Positions 9,649 through 19,435 of a DNA stretch of 64,000 bases are shown one piece after another. Below the pieces are notes generated by a model. It had not been told where the DNA came from. It ran no database searches and worked only from the letters and a program-made list of their open reading frames with translations. Numbering within the stretch: position 1 is the first letter of the stretch; the number at the start of each line of letters is the position of its first letter. The translations under genes were made by a program, and so were the position numbers. The stretch comes from Burkholderia territorii (GTDB lineage: Bacteria; Pseudomonadota; Gammaproteobacteria; Burkholderiales; Burkholderiaceae): positions 62,001-126,000 of the forward strand of contig NZ_CADFEJ010000013.1 in assembly GCF_902833055.1 (NCBI RefSeq), read 5' to 3'.

Positions 9649-10854
9649 ATGACGAACGACGCGCGCGCATTGCCGCTGGCCGGCGTGAAGGTGCTCGATT
9701 TTTCGCGCGTGCTGGCGGGCCCGTGGAGCGCGATGGTGCTCGCCGATTTCGGCGCGGACGTGATCAAGGTCGAGCATCCGGCGCGCGGCGACGACACGCG
9801 CGACTGGGGGCTGCGGATCGGCGACACCGAGACGACCTATTTCAACAGCGTGAACCGCAGCAAGCGCTCGATCTGCATCGACCTGCAGACCGAAGAAGGG
9901 CAGCGCATCGCGCGCGAGCTGGCCGCGCAGGCCGACGTGCTGATCCACAACTTCAAGTTCGGCGGCGCGGAGAAGCTGGGCCTCGGCTACGACGCGCTCG
10001 CCGAATTGAACCCGCGGCTCGTGCACTGCGCGATTTCCGGCTACGACCGCTCGGGTCCCGAGGCCGCGCGGCCCGGCTACGACCTCGTCGTGCAGGGCGA
10101 GGCCGGGCTGATGGCGCTGAACGGCGAGGCCGGCCAGCCGCCGCTGAAGTTCGGCGTCGCGGCGGTCGACCTGTTCACCGGCATGTATTCGGCGCAGGCG
10201 ATCCTCGCCGCGCTGTACGAGCGCCACGCGACCAGCCGCGGACGGCGCATCGAGATGGCGCTGTTCGACTGCGGGTTGATGATCACCGCGTACTACGGGC
10301 TCGATGCGTTGCTGATGGGCGAGGATCCGCCGCGCTACGGCAACGCGCATCCGTCGATCGTGCCGTACGGCGTGTTCGATGCAGCCGACGGCCCGCTCGT
10401 GATCACGGTCGGCAACAACACGCAGTTCGCGCGTTTCTGCGATGCGATCGAGCGGCCCGACCTCGCGGCGGACGATCGCTATCGGACCAATCTCGGCCGC
10501 TCGGAGAACCGCGCCGCGCTGCTGCCGGAGATTCGCGGCGAACTCGCGCGGCGGCCGCGCGCGATGCTGCTCGCGGCGCTGGCCGATGCGGGCATTCCGT
10601 GCGGCGAGGTGCTCGGGCTGCACGACGCGCTCACGTCGGAGCGTGCGAGTCGCGCGGGGCTCGTCACGCGGCAGCCGCATCCGGTCGCGGGCGGCGTCGA
10701 CGTGCTCGCGCCGCCGTACCGCTTCGACGGTGCGCGGCTGCCGGTGCGCGGTGCGCCGCCGGTGCTCGGCGCCGATACGGACGACGTGCTCGGCAGCTGG
10801 CTCGGATTGTCGCCGGACGCGCTGGCTCGGCTGCGCGCGGACCGCGTCGTGTAG
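9649..10854 (+). CDS. Family III CoA-transferase (CaiB/BaiF type)
   Basis: This 401-residue transferase moves CoA between carboxylic acids. The N-terminal LAGVKVLDFSRVLAGPWSAMVLADFGADVIKVEHP is the class signature, and the aspartate of GYDLVVQGEAGLM near residue 150 fits the catalytic acid. The ATG at 9649 was chosen because GGAGGAG lies seven bases upstream; an in-frame ATG at 9634 contains that site. It closes the operon and presumably activates the acid fed to the upstream dehydrogenases and hydratase. Together these genes suggest degradation of a particular carboxylic acid by a beta-oxidation-like route, regulated by the divergent LysR protein. Confidence 0.87.
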   Translation: MTNDARALPLAGVKVLDFSRVLAGPWSAMVLADFGADVIKVEHPARGDDTRDWGLRIGDTETTYFNSVNRSKRSICIDLQTEEGQRIARELAAQADVLIHNFKFGGAEKLGLGYDALAELNPRLVHCAISGYDRSGPEAARPGYDLVVQGEAGLMALNGEAGQPPLKFGVAAVDLFTGMYSAQAILAALYERHATSRGRRIEMALFDCGLMITAYYGLDALLMGEDPPRYGNAHPSIVPYGVFDAADGPLVITVGNNTQFARFCDAIERPDLAADDRYRTNLGRSENRAALLPEIRGELARRPRAMLLAALADAGIPCGEVLGLHDALTSERASRAGLVTRQPHPVAGGVDVLAPPYRFDGARLPVRGAPPVLGADTDDVLGSWLGLSPDALARLRADRVV

Positions 10855-10956
10855 CGCGTTTCATGGATTGCCGCCGCGGCGCGGGCGGAGCAGTCGATGC
10901 GCGCCGACCATCCATAAGACACGCCTCGCGAACGACGAGGGGACACCGGAGACACC

Positions 10957-11262
10957 ATGGAGCATTCCGTCATCGAATCGGTCACGGCGCGCCGTGACTA
11001 CCAGCAGCTCGTGCGTGCGCGGCGCCGCTTCAGCTTCACGCTGACGGCGCTGATGATCGCCACCTACTACGGCTTCATCCTGCTCGTCGCGCTTGCCCCG
11101 CACGTGCTGGCCGTGCCGCTGTACCGCGGCGCGACGACCACGGTCGGGATCGTCGCGGGCGTCGCGATCATCCTGGTCGCGATCGGCCTGACCGCGTGCT
11201 ACGTGCTGCGCGCGAACCGTGCGTTCGACCGCCGCGTCGACGCGATCCTGCAACGTTCGTGA
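10957..11262 (+). CDS. DUF485 membrane protein, partner of the downstream symporter
   Basis: This 101-residue protein has two hydrophobic helices (about 30-50 and 65-90) and the DUF485 features YQQLVRARRRFSFTLTALMIATYYGFI. Members are nearly always encoded directly upstream of an acetate-type sodium:solute symporter, as E. coli yjcH is upstream of actP; here the symporter follows after 11 bases. A likely role is a small accessory subunit of the transporter. No catalytic residues are visible. Confidence 0.85.
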   Translation: MEHSVIESVTARRDYQQLVRARRRFSFTLTALMIATYYGFILLVALAPHVLAVPLYRGATTTVGIVAGVAIILVAIGLTACYVLRANRAFDRRVDAILQRS

Positions 11263-11273
11263 CGGAGGCCGAC

Positions 11274-12959
11274 ATGCGACGCATCTGGAGCGCGCCCGGC
11301 GCGCTGGCCATTCTCGTTTCCTCCACCGCGCGCGCGAGCGCCGTCGCGGGGCCGATGCCCGACAAGGTCGAGCTGAACCCGGTCGCGATCGCGATGTTCT
11401 TCGCGTTCGTGTTCGCGACGCTCGCGCTCACGCGCTGGGCCGCGCGCCGCACGCGCTCGACGCGCGACTTCTACACGGCCGGCGGCGGCATCACCGGGCT
11501 GCAGAACGGGCTCGCGATCGCGGGCGACTACATGTCGGCCGCGTCGTTCCTCGGGCTGTCGGGGATGGTGTTCATGTTCGGCTTTGACGGGCTGATCTAC
11601 TCGATCGGCTTCCTGGTCGGCTGGCCGTTCGTGATGTTCCTGATCGCCGAGCCGCTGCGCAACCTCGGCAAGTTCACGTTCGTCGACGTCGTCGCGTACC
11701 GCTTCGCGCAGCGGCCGATCCGGCTGCTGACGTCCGCGAACGCGCTGACGATCGTCGTGCTCTACCTGGTCGTGCAGATGGTCGGCGCGGGCAAGCTGAT
11801 CCAGCTGCTGTTCGGGCTGTCGTACGGCACGGCCGAGCTGATCGTCGGCGTGCTGATGGTCGTGTACGTGTTCTTCGGCGGGATGACCGCGACCACCTGG
11901 GTGCAGGTGATCAAGGCCGTGCTGCTGCTGTGCGGCGCGACGCTGCTCGCGTTGCTCGCGCTGGGCGAGTTCGGCTTCAGCGTCGACGAGATGTTCCGCC
12001 GCGCGGTGGCCGTGCATCCGGGCGCGCTGTCGATCATGGGGCCCGGCAAGCTGATCCGCGATCCGGCCAACGCGCTGTCGCTCGGCATCGCGCTGATGTT
12101 CGGCACGGCCGGCTTCCCGCACATCCTGATGCGCTTCTTCACGGTGCCGAACGCGAAGGAGGCGCGCAAGTCGGTGCTCTACGCGACCGGCTTCATCGGC
12201 TACTTCTATCTGCTCACGTTCGTAATCGGCTTCTCGGCGATCGTGCTGCTCGCGCAGCATCCGGAATTCTTCCGGCTCGGCGCGAACGGCACCTTCAACC
12301 TCACGCACGACCTGCTCGGCGGTTCGAACATGGTCGCGGTGAAGCTCGCGCAGGCGGTCGGCGGCAACTGGTTCTACGGCTTCATCGCGGCCGTCACGTT
12401 CGCGACGATCCTCGCGGTGGTCGCCGGGCTGACGCTCGCCGGCGCGACCACGATCTCGCACGACCTGTACGCGCAGATGTGGGCGCGCGGCAAGCCCGAC
12501 GAGCGGCTGGAGATGCGCATCTCGCGCGCGGCGACGATCGGGTTGTCCGCCGTCGCGATCGCGCTGTCGATCCTGTTCGAGCACGTGAACGTCGCGTTCA
12601 TGGTCGGCCTCGTCGCGGCGGTGGCCGCCAGCGCGAATTTCCCGGTGCTCGCGATGTCGATCTTCTGGCGCGGGATGACGACGCGCGGCGCGGTGCTCGG
12701 CGGCGGCCTGGGCCTCGCGTCGGCGGTGGCGCTCACGGTGTTGTCGAAGTCGGTGTGGGTCGACGTGCTGCACCACGCGCATGCGCCGGTGTTCCTCGAC
12801 AACCCGGCGCTCGTGTCGGTGCCGCTGGCGTTCGTCGGGATCGTCGTCGGCTCGCTCGCGGACCGCGGCGAGCGCGCGCGACGCGAGCGCGAGGCGTTCG
12901 CGCGGCAGGAGTTCTACGCGCAGACGGGCGTGCTGGCCGGCGAGGCCGTGCATCACTGA
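11274..12959 (+). CDS. Sodium:solute symporter, cation acetate symporter-like
   Basis: This 561-residue inner-membrane transporter of the SSS family carries a hydrophobic leader and about 13 membrane segments. The family signature regions TRSTRDFYTAGGGITGLQNGLAIAGDYMSAASFLG and GTAGFPHILMRFFTVPNAKEARKSV are clear. It resembles ActP, which imports acetate and other short monocarboxylates with sodium. The ATG at 11274 follows a GGAGG ribosome site. It forms a two-gene unit with the DUF485 gene. Its substrate could be the short-chain acid handled by the acyl-CoA operon upstream; this is inferred only from proximity. The label actP would be tentative, since several paralogues usually exist. Confidence 0.85.
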   Translation: MRRIWSAPGALAILVSSTARASAVAGPMPDKVELNPVAIAMFFAFVFATLALTRWAARRTRSTRDFYTAGGGITGLQNGLAIAGDYMSAASFLGLSGMVFMFGFDGLIYSIGFLVGWPFVMFLIAEPLRNLGKFTFVDVVAYRFAQRPIRLLTSANALTIVVLYLVVQMVGAGKLIQLLFGLSYGTAELIVGVLMVVYVFFGGMTATTWVQVIKAVLLLCGATLLALLALGEFGFSVDEMFRRAVAVHPGALSIMGPGKLIRDPANALSLGIALMFGTAGFPHILMRFFTVPNAKEARKSVLYATGFIGYFYLLTFVIGFSAIVLLAQHPEFFRLGANGTFNLTHDLLGGSNMVAVKLAQAVGGNWFYGFIAAVTFATILAVVAGLTLAGATTISHDLYAQMWARGKPDERLEMRISRAATIGLSAVAIALSILFEHVNVAFMVGLVAAVAASANFPVLAMSIFWRGMTTRGAVLGGGLGLASAVALTVLSKSVWVDVLHHAHAPVFLDNPALVSVPLAFVGIVVGSLADRGERARREREAFARQEFYAQTGVLAGEAVHH

Positions 12960-12979
12960 TTCGTCGGATGAAACGATCG

Positions 12980-13003
12980 ATCCGTCCGGATCGCCGGACG
13001 GAT
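12980..13003. promoter_or_regulatory. Distal dyad of the dctA upstream region (also a possible symporter terminator)
   Basis: ATCCGTCCGG, four bases, then CCGGACGGAT form a perfect 10-4-10 inverted repeat 21 bases after the symporter stop. Its core TCCGG-N4-CCGGA recurs in the next dyad. A short ATTTT follows, so it could also act as a weak terminator for the symporter transcript. Confidence 0.55.
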
Positions 13004-13010
13004 ATTTTCC

Positions 13011-13034
13011 GGAAATCCGGAATCCCGGATTTCC
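13011..13034. promoter_or_regulatory. Proximal dyad, probable DctD upstream activator site
   Basis: GGAAATCCGG, AATC, CCGGATTTCC form a perfect 10-4-10 dyad sharing the core TCCGG-N4-CCGGA with the distal dyad. Their centres are 31 bases apart, about three helical turns. The position about 72 bases upstream of a -24/-12 promoter is right for a sigma-54 activator such as the DctD encoded at 16710. Confidence 0.65.
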
Positions 13035-13093
13035 TTGCCTGCCGCATTATGAGAAATACAATGAAAACAACGGCTTGAGGGATTCCGGAAACC

Positions 13094-13109
13094 TGGCATC
13101 GACCTTGCA
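13094..13109 (+). promoter_or_regulatory. Sigma-54 (-24/-12) promoter of dctA
   Basis: TGGCATCGACCTTGCA matches the TGGCAC-N5-TTGCA consensus, with GG at 13095-13096 and GC at 13107-13108 in the required register. The start of transcription is expected near 13120, leaving a leader of about 200 bases before dctA. DctA is sigma-54- and DctD-dependent in rhizobia, which supports this reading. Confidence 0.8.
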
Positions 13110-13164
13110 ATATGAAAAGCACGGCCATCCCCCCGGCCCGACTATTAAACCAAGGAGACAATCG

Positions 13165-13200
13165 ATGACCACTGCCTTCCATCCCCTCCGGACGTCCTGA
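13165..13200 (+). CDS. Putative 11-codon leader ORF upstream of dctA
   Basis: ATG at 13165 to TGA at 13198-13200 encodes MTTAFHPLRTS. It is preceded by AAGGAGA with five bases of spacing, a better ribosome site than that of dctA itself. It lies wholly inside the predicted dctA leader, about 45 bases after the sigma-54 start and 116 bases before the dctA start codon. It could be a regulatory leader peptide or a translated upstream ORF. The peptide has no recognisable domain. Conservation would have to be tested before it is accepted as a gene. Confidence 0.4.
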   Translation: MTTAFHPLRTS

Positions 13201-13316
13201 GGCATCGCTTGTTGCGGCACGGCAGCCGCGCGGGCGAGTGACTTTTCCCCTGGGCATTCGTCCGCGCGCGTGACGCCGTCTCCACCGGCTCATCATCTAC
13301 TTCAGCAGGAACCATC

Positions 13317-14606
13317 GTGAAGAAGAAACCCTTCTACAAAGTGCTCTATGTGCAGGTGATCTTCGCCATCATCGTCGGCGTGATCCTCGGCCACTTCTAT
13401 CCGGCGCTCGCCACCGACATGAAACCGCTCGGCGACGGCTTCATCAAGCTGATCAAGATGGTGATCGGACCGATCATCTTCTGTACGGTCGTCACCGGCA
13501 TCGCCGGCATGGAGGACATGAAGAAGGTCGGCCGCGTCGGCGGCAAGGCGCTGCTGTACTTCGAGATCGTGTCGACCTTCGCGCTGCTGCTCGGCCTCGC
13601 GGCCACGCACCTGCTGCGCCCGGGCGTCGGCTTCAACATCGATCCGGCGACGCTCGACGGCAAGGCCGTCGCGTCGTACGCGGCCAAGGCGCACGGGCAG
13701 TCGACGGTCGACTTCCTGATGCACATCATCCCGAACACGATGGTCGATGCGTTCGCGCAGGGCGAAATCCTGCAGATCCTGCTGATCGCGCTGCTGTTCG
13801 GCAGCGTGCTCGCGCACCTCGGCGAACGCGGCAAGGTCGTCACCGACTTCATCGACGGCCTCACGCGCGTGCTGTTCGGCATCGTGCACATCGTCACGAA
13901 GCTGGCGCCGATCGGCGCGTTCGGCGCGATGGCGTTCACGATCGGCAAGTACGGCGTCGGCTCGCTGGTGCCGCTGCTCAAGCTGATCGGCACGTTCTAC
14001 CTGACCTCGGTCGTGTTCGTGCTGGTCGTGCTCGGCGCGATCGCGCGCGTGACGGGCTTCTCGATCATCCGTTTCGTGTCGTACATCAAGGAAGAGCTGC
14101 TGATCGTGCTCGGCACGAGCTCGTCGGAAGCAGCGCTGCCGCAGCTGATGGAAAAGCTCGAGAAGGCCGGCTGCTCGCGCTCGGTGGTCGGCCTCGTCGT
14201 GCCGACCGGCTACTCGTTCAACCTCGACGGCACCAACATCTACATGACGATGGCCGTGCTGTTCATCGCGCAGGCGACCAACATCGAACTGACGTGGATG
14301 CAGCAGCTCACGCTGCTCGCCGTCGCGATGCTGACGTCGAAGGGCGCGAGCGGCGTCACGGGCGCGGGCTTCATCACGCTCGCCGCAACGCTCGCCGTCG
14401 TGCCGACGATCCCGCTGTCGGGCATGGTGCTGATCCTCGGCATCGACCGCTTCATGAGCGAATGCCGCGCGCTGACCAACATCGTCGGCAATGGCGTCGC
14501 GACCGTCGTCGTGTCGGCCTGGGAGAAGGAGCTCGACCGCAACAAGCTGCGCCAGGCGCTGAAGGGCGGCGGCGAGGTCGCGACGACCGAGACGGCCGGC
14601 GTCTGA
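13317..14606 (+). CDS. dctA: C4-dicarboxylate:cation symporter DctA
   Basis: This 429-residue inner-membrane transporter imports succinate, fumarate and malate together with protons or sodium. It belongs to the dicarboxylate/amino acid:cation symporter family: the serine-rich re-entrant loop [20 protein letters not shown] and the substrate-binding [14 protein letters not shown] segment are intact. The GTG at 13317 is preceded by AGCAGGA. The upstream sigma-54 promoter and dyads, plus the adjacent dctBD genes, indicate induction by external C4-dicarboxylates through the two-component system. Length and motifs are normal. Confidence 0.95.
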   Translation: MKKKPFYKVLYVQVIFAIIVGVILGHFYPALATDMKPLGDGFIKLIKMVIGPIIFCTVVTGIAGMEDMKKVGRVGGKALLYFEIVSTFALLLGLAATHLLRPGVGFNIDPATLDGKAVASYAAKAHGQSTVDFLMHIIPNTMVDAFAQGEILQILLIALLFGSVLAHLGERGKVVTDFIDGLTRVLFGIVHIVTKLAPIGAFGAMAFTIGKYGVGSLVPLLKLIGTFYLTSVVFVLVVLGAIARVTGFSIIRFVSYIKEELLIVLGTSSSEAALPQLMEKLEKAGCSRSVVGLVVPTGYSFNLDGTNIYMTMAVLFIAQATNIELTWMQQLTLLAVAMLTSKGASGVTGAGFITLAATLAVVPTIPLSGMVLILGIDRFMSECRALTNIVGNGVATVVVSAWEKELDRNKLRQALKGGGEVATTETAGV

Positions 14607-14733
14607 CGTCATGAAGGAGCAGGCGGCGGCGCCGCTCGCCGGCGGCGCGCCGCGCGGCGGCCCGGGCGAACGCGGCAGCGGTGCGGAGCCCTATGACACA
14701 ATAGGCGATCCGCATCGCCAGGAAGTCACGTCC

Positions 14734-16629
14734 GTGAAGCGCCGCCTGCTCATCCTCGTCGTGCTTGCCGCCGCGCTGGCGGCGGCGTGCGCGCTGACGT
14801 GGACCATCACGTGGCGGCGCGGCGTCGCGGAGCTGCAGCGCAACGCCGCGGTGCGCGTCGACCGCACCACCAACGCGCTCAAGAGCACGCTCGACCGCTA
14901 CGAGTCGCTGCCGTATCTGCTCGGCAGCCACCCGTACGTGCAGGACGTGCTCGCCGAGCCGAAGCGCGCCGACTTCACCGCGCGCGCAAACCGCTATCTC
15001 GAAGATCTCAACGAACACGCGCACGCGACCGTCACCTACGTGATCGGCGCGGACGGCCTGTGCGTCGCCGCCAGCAACTGGCGCGCGCCCGACAGCTTTG
15101 TCGGGACCGGATACCAGTTTCGTCCGTATTTCATCGATGCGATGGGCGGCCGGGTCGGCCGCTTCTTCGGGATCGGCACGATCTCGCGCGATCCCGGCTA
15201 CTACATCTCGCAGCCGGTGTGGCGCGACGGCAGGATCGCGGGCGTCGTCGTCGTGAAGCTCAATCTCGAATGGTTCCAGGGCGCCGACGCGTCCGAGCCG
15301 CTCGTCGTCGCGGACGATCACGGCGTCGTGTTCCTGTCATCCGTGCCCGCGTGGAAATACCACACGCTGCATCCGTTGACCGGGCCCGTCGCCGCGTCGA
15401 TCTACGAGACGCGCCAGTATGCGCAGCAACCCGTCACGCCGCTGCCGCTGCGCGTCGAACAGGTGCTCGACGCCGACGCGGAGATCGTGCGCCTCGGTCA
15501 CGGCCGGCGCGCGCCGCGTTTCCTCGCGAGCAAGCGGCGGATCGGCGAGCCCGACTGGCTGCTGGTGACGCTCGCGCCGATTGCGCCCATCGACGCCGAC
15601 GCGCGCAACGCGACGATCGTCACCGGCTTCGGCTTCGTGTCGGTCGCGTTGCTCGCGTTCTACTGGCGCATGCGCCGCGCCCGCGTGCGCGAGATGATCC
15701 GCGGCCGCGCGTTGCTGCAGCAGGCGTATGCGGAGCTGAACCGGCGCGTCGAGGAGCGCACGGCCGACCTGTCGGAGGCGAACGAGCAATTGCAGAAGGA
15801 AGTCGGCGACCGGATCCGCGCGGAACAGGAACTGCGCGCCGCGCACGACGAACTGATCCAGGCGAGCAAGCTCGCCGCGCTCGGCCAGATGGCGGCCGGC
15901 ATCACGCATGAACTGAACCAGCCGCTCGCGGCGCTGCGCAGCTTCTCGGACAACACGCGCGTGCTGCTCGACCGCGGCGAGCAGGCGGCCGCGCGCGAGA
16001 ACCTCGAGGCGATCGCGGCGCTGACCGAGCGGATGGGCAAGATCACCAACCAGCTGAAGCTGTTCGTCGGCCGCGCGAAGCCGCGCAACGAACAGGCGCT
16101 CGTCGTGCGCGCGCTGCGCAGCGTGCTGTCGCTGCTCGGCGACCGGCTGCGCGGCGTCGCGCTCACGCTGACGCTGCAGGACGCGACCGTGTCGCCCGCG
16201 CGCGACGCACCGCTCGATCTCGCGTGCGACTATCCGGAGCTCGTCGCCCGCTGCGAGGACCTGCGCCTCGAACAGGTGCTGATCAACCTGCTCGGCAACG
16301 CGCTCGACGCGGTCGCGGGCGTCGCGTCGCCGGCGATCGAAGTGACGATCGCTGTGTCGGTCGCGACGCTCGCGGTCGAAGTGCGCGACAACGGCCCGGG
16401 CATCGCGCCCGACTTGCTGCCGCGGTTGTTCGAACCGTTCTTCACGACCAAGGAAATGGGGCGCGGGCTCGGGCTGGGCCTCGCGATCTCGTCGTCGATC
16501 GCGAGCGACGCGGGCGGCGCGCTGACCGCGCGCAATGCACCGTCCGGCGGTGCGCTGTTCGTCTTGACGCTGCGGCGCGCGCGCACGCATCATCCGGACT
16601 CGGTGTCGGAGCCGGCGGGCTCGCACTAG
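14734..16629 (+). CDS. dctB: C4-dicarboxylate sensor histidine kinase DctB
   Basis: This 631-residue membrane kinase senses C4-dicarboxylates in the periplasm and phosphorylates DctD. A transmembrane segment follows VKRR at the N-terminus. The periplasmic tandem-PAS/Cache sensor runs to about residue 285 and a second membrane helix near 295 leads into a coiled coil (RVEERTADLSEANEQLQKEV). The phosphoacceptor H392 is in GITHELNQPLAALRSF, and the ATP lid shows DNGPGIAP and GLGLGLAIS. The GTG at 14734 has CAGGAAG upstream; an ATG at 14611 would add 41 polar residues. It lies just downstream of dctA on the same strand. Confidence 0.92.
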   Translation: MKRRLLILVVLAAALAAACALTWTITWRRGVAELQRNAAVRVDRTTNALKSTLDRYESLPYLLGSHPYVQDVLAEPKRADFTARANRYLEDLNEHAHATVTYVIGADGLCVAASNWRAPDSFVGTGYQFRPYFIDAMGGRVGRFFGIGTISRDPGYYISQPVWRDGRIAGVVVVKLNLEWFQGADASEPLVVADDHGVVFLSSVPAWKYHTLHPLTGPVAASIYETRQYAQQPVTPLPLRVEQVLDADAEIVRLGHGRRAPRFLASKRRIGEPDWLLVTLAPIAPIDADARNATIVTGFGFVSVALLAFYWRMRRARVREMIRGRALLQQAYAELNRRVEERTADLSEANEQLQKEVGDRIRAEQELRAAHDELIQASKLAALGQMAAGITHELNQPLAALRSFSDNTRVLLDRGEQAAARENLEAIAALTERMGKITNQLKLFVGRAKPRNEQALVVRALRSVLSLLGDRLRGVALTLTLQDATVSPARDAPLDLACDYPELVARCEDLRLEQVLINLLGNALDAVAGVASPAIEVTIAVSVATLAVEVRDNGPGIAPDLLPRLFEPFFTTKEMGRGLGLGLAISSSIASDAGGALTARNAPSGGALFVLTLRRARTHHPDSVSEPAGSH

Positions 16630-16709
16630 GGCCGGTTCGCCGCACGACCGGCATCAACGAGAGCCGCGCGCGCCAGTGTCGCGCGGCCTGTCAGGAGCAA
16701 GTGACCAAG

Positions 16710-18064
<1,355 letters not shown>

Positions 18065-18065
<1 letters not shown>

Positions 18066-18111
18066 AAAAGCAACGGACCGCGGAACCGGGCAGGCCGGTC
18101 GGGCGGTCCGT
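18065..18111 (-). terminator. Rho-independent terminator of the thioredoxin-like gene
   Basis: Read on the minus strand, ACGGACCGC pairs with GCGGTCCGT around a GC-rich inner stem and is followed by TTGCTTTTT. It lies 52 bases beyond the stop of the gene at 18163. It may also help end the converging dctD transcript. Confidence 0.6.
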
Positions 18112-18162
18112 GGTGCGGGGCAGCGCGCGGCGGGCGCCCGGGCGAGCCTCGTCGGGCGGCGC

Positions 18163-18699
18163 TCAGGCCGCGTTGGCGTCGAGCGCCTTCTTGAGCAGCG
18201 CGTCGAGTTCCGCGAATTGCGGGGCGCCGACGTAGCGCTTCAGGATCTTGCCGTCCTTGTCGACGACGAAGGTCGTCGGCGTGAGCTGCACGTTGCCGAA
18301 CTGCTTCGCGACGCTGCCGTCGTCGAGCGCGACCTTGAACGGCAGCTGGCGCGTCTGTGCATAGTTCGCGACGTACATCGGCGGATCGTAGTTCATCGCG
18401 ACCGCGACGAATTCCAGCCCCTGGCCCTTGAAGCGATTGTAGGTATCGACCATCTGCGGCATTTCCTGCATGCAGGTCGCGCAACTCGTCGCCCAGAAGT
18501 TCACGAGGTACACCTTGCCCTTCAGGTCGCCGGCCGTCGACACCTTCTGGCCCGACAGCAGCGTGAACGTCGCGTCCGGCACGGTGGACTTGCCGTTGAA
18601 CGCGAAGAAGCCGGCAACGGCGATGGCCGCGACGACGACGGCCGCGGCGATATAGCGGGCGGGGCCGGTGCGGCGCTGGGCGGGAGGCGAGGTGTTCAT
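18163..18699 (-). CDS. TlpA/ResA-like membrane-anchored thiol-disulfide protein
   Basis: This 178-residue protein has an N-terminal signal anchor (about residues 15-35) and a periplasmic thioredoxin fold of the AhpC/TSA-Redoxin branch. The active-site motif is CATC, within NFWATSCATCMQEMP near residue 75. The cis-proline segment TPTTFVVDKDGKI near residue 140 is also clear. Such proteins reduce disulfides during cytochrome c or oxidase maturation. No cytochrome c genes are adjacent, so the client is unknown. It is convergent with dctD and divergent from the lipoprotein gene at 18863. Confidence 0.85.
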   Translation of the reverse strand: MNTSPPAQRRTGPARYIAAAVVVAAIAVAGFFAFNGKSTVPDATFTLLSGQKVSTAGDLKGKVYLVNFWATSCATCMQEMPQMVDTYNRFKGQGLEFVAVAMNYDPPMYVANYAQTRQLPFKVALDDGSVAKQFGNVQLTPTTFVVDKDGKILKRYVGAPQFAELDALLKKALDANAA

Positions 18700-18862
18700 C
18701 TGCGGTGCTCTCGGAGTCGGTCGATGACGCGCATCGATGCAAAGGACGTCGAAATTCGGCGCTTATTTTAGCGCGAATGCGGCGCGCGCACCGGTGGCCG
18801 CCGCGCATACCGGATGCCGGCTTCGGCGGATAATGGGCGTTTTGCCTGTCCCCATCATCGCC

Positions 18863-19435
18863 ATGCCGAAGGAAGTCATCGATTCGTTGTGCCCCCTTTT
18901 TCGTCCGCTGCGACACTACGCCGCGCTCGTGTGCGTCGGCGCGGCGCTGGCCGCGTGCTCGCCATCGTATGACTGGCGTACGCTGCACAACGACGCCGGT
19001 TACACGATCGACCTGCCGGCGAAGCCGACCGTCGAGGATCAGCCGGTGGCGGTCGGCGGTGCGTCGATGCCGATGCGGATGCAGGCCGCGCACGTCGACG
19101 GCGCGGTGTTCGCGGTCGGCACGCTGACGCTGCCCGACGACCGCGACGACACGCGTCGCGCGGCGCTCGAGTTCCTGCGCGCCGGGTTGTCGCGCAATCT
19201 CGAAGGTGTGCCGCAGACGGCCTCGGTGCCGGTGCCGCTCGCGGCCGGCGGCGCGGTGAACGGGCTCGAACTGCGCGTCGCGGGCGCGGCCAGCGGCGGC
19301 GACCATTCGCACAAGACGATCGTCGCGCGGCTCGTGGCACGAGGCCGGCACGCTTACCAGGCCGTCGCGATCGCCGACCGGCCGCTGGCGCAGGAGCAGC
19401 TCGACCAGTTTTTCGGCTCGTTCAAACTCGACTGA
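18863..19435 (+). CDS. Predicted lipoprotein of unknown function
   Basis: This is a 190-residue protein with an N-terminal hydrophobic segment ending in AALAACSPS, a good lipobox, so it is probably lipid-anchored. The mature part starts DWRTLHNDAGYTIDLPAKPTVEDQPV, reminiscent of small beta-sandwich proteins that bind in the envelope, but I do not recognise a named family. Starts upstream at 18833 are possible; the ATG at 18863 gives the most standard signal peptide. It stands alone, divergent from the thioredoxin-like gene. Confidence 0.65.
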   Translation: MPKEVIDSLCPLFRPLRHYAALVCVGAALAACSPSYDWRTLHNDAGYTIDLPAKPTVEDQPVAVGGASMPMRMQAAHVDGAVFAVGTLTLPDDRDDTRRAALEFLRAGLSRNLEGVPQTASVPVPLAAGGAVNGLELRVAGAASGGDHSHKTIVARLVARGRHAYQAVAIADRPLAQEQLDQFFGSFKLD

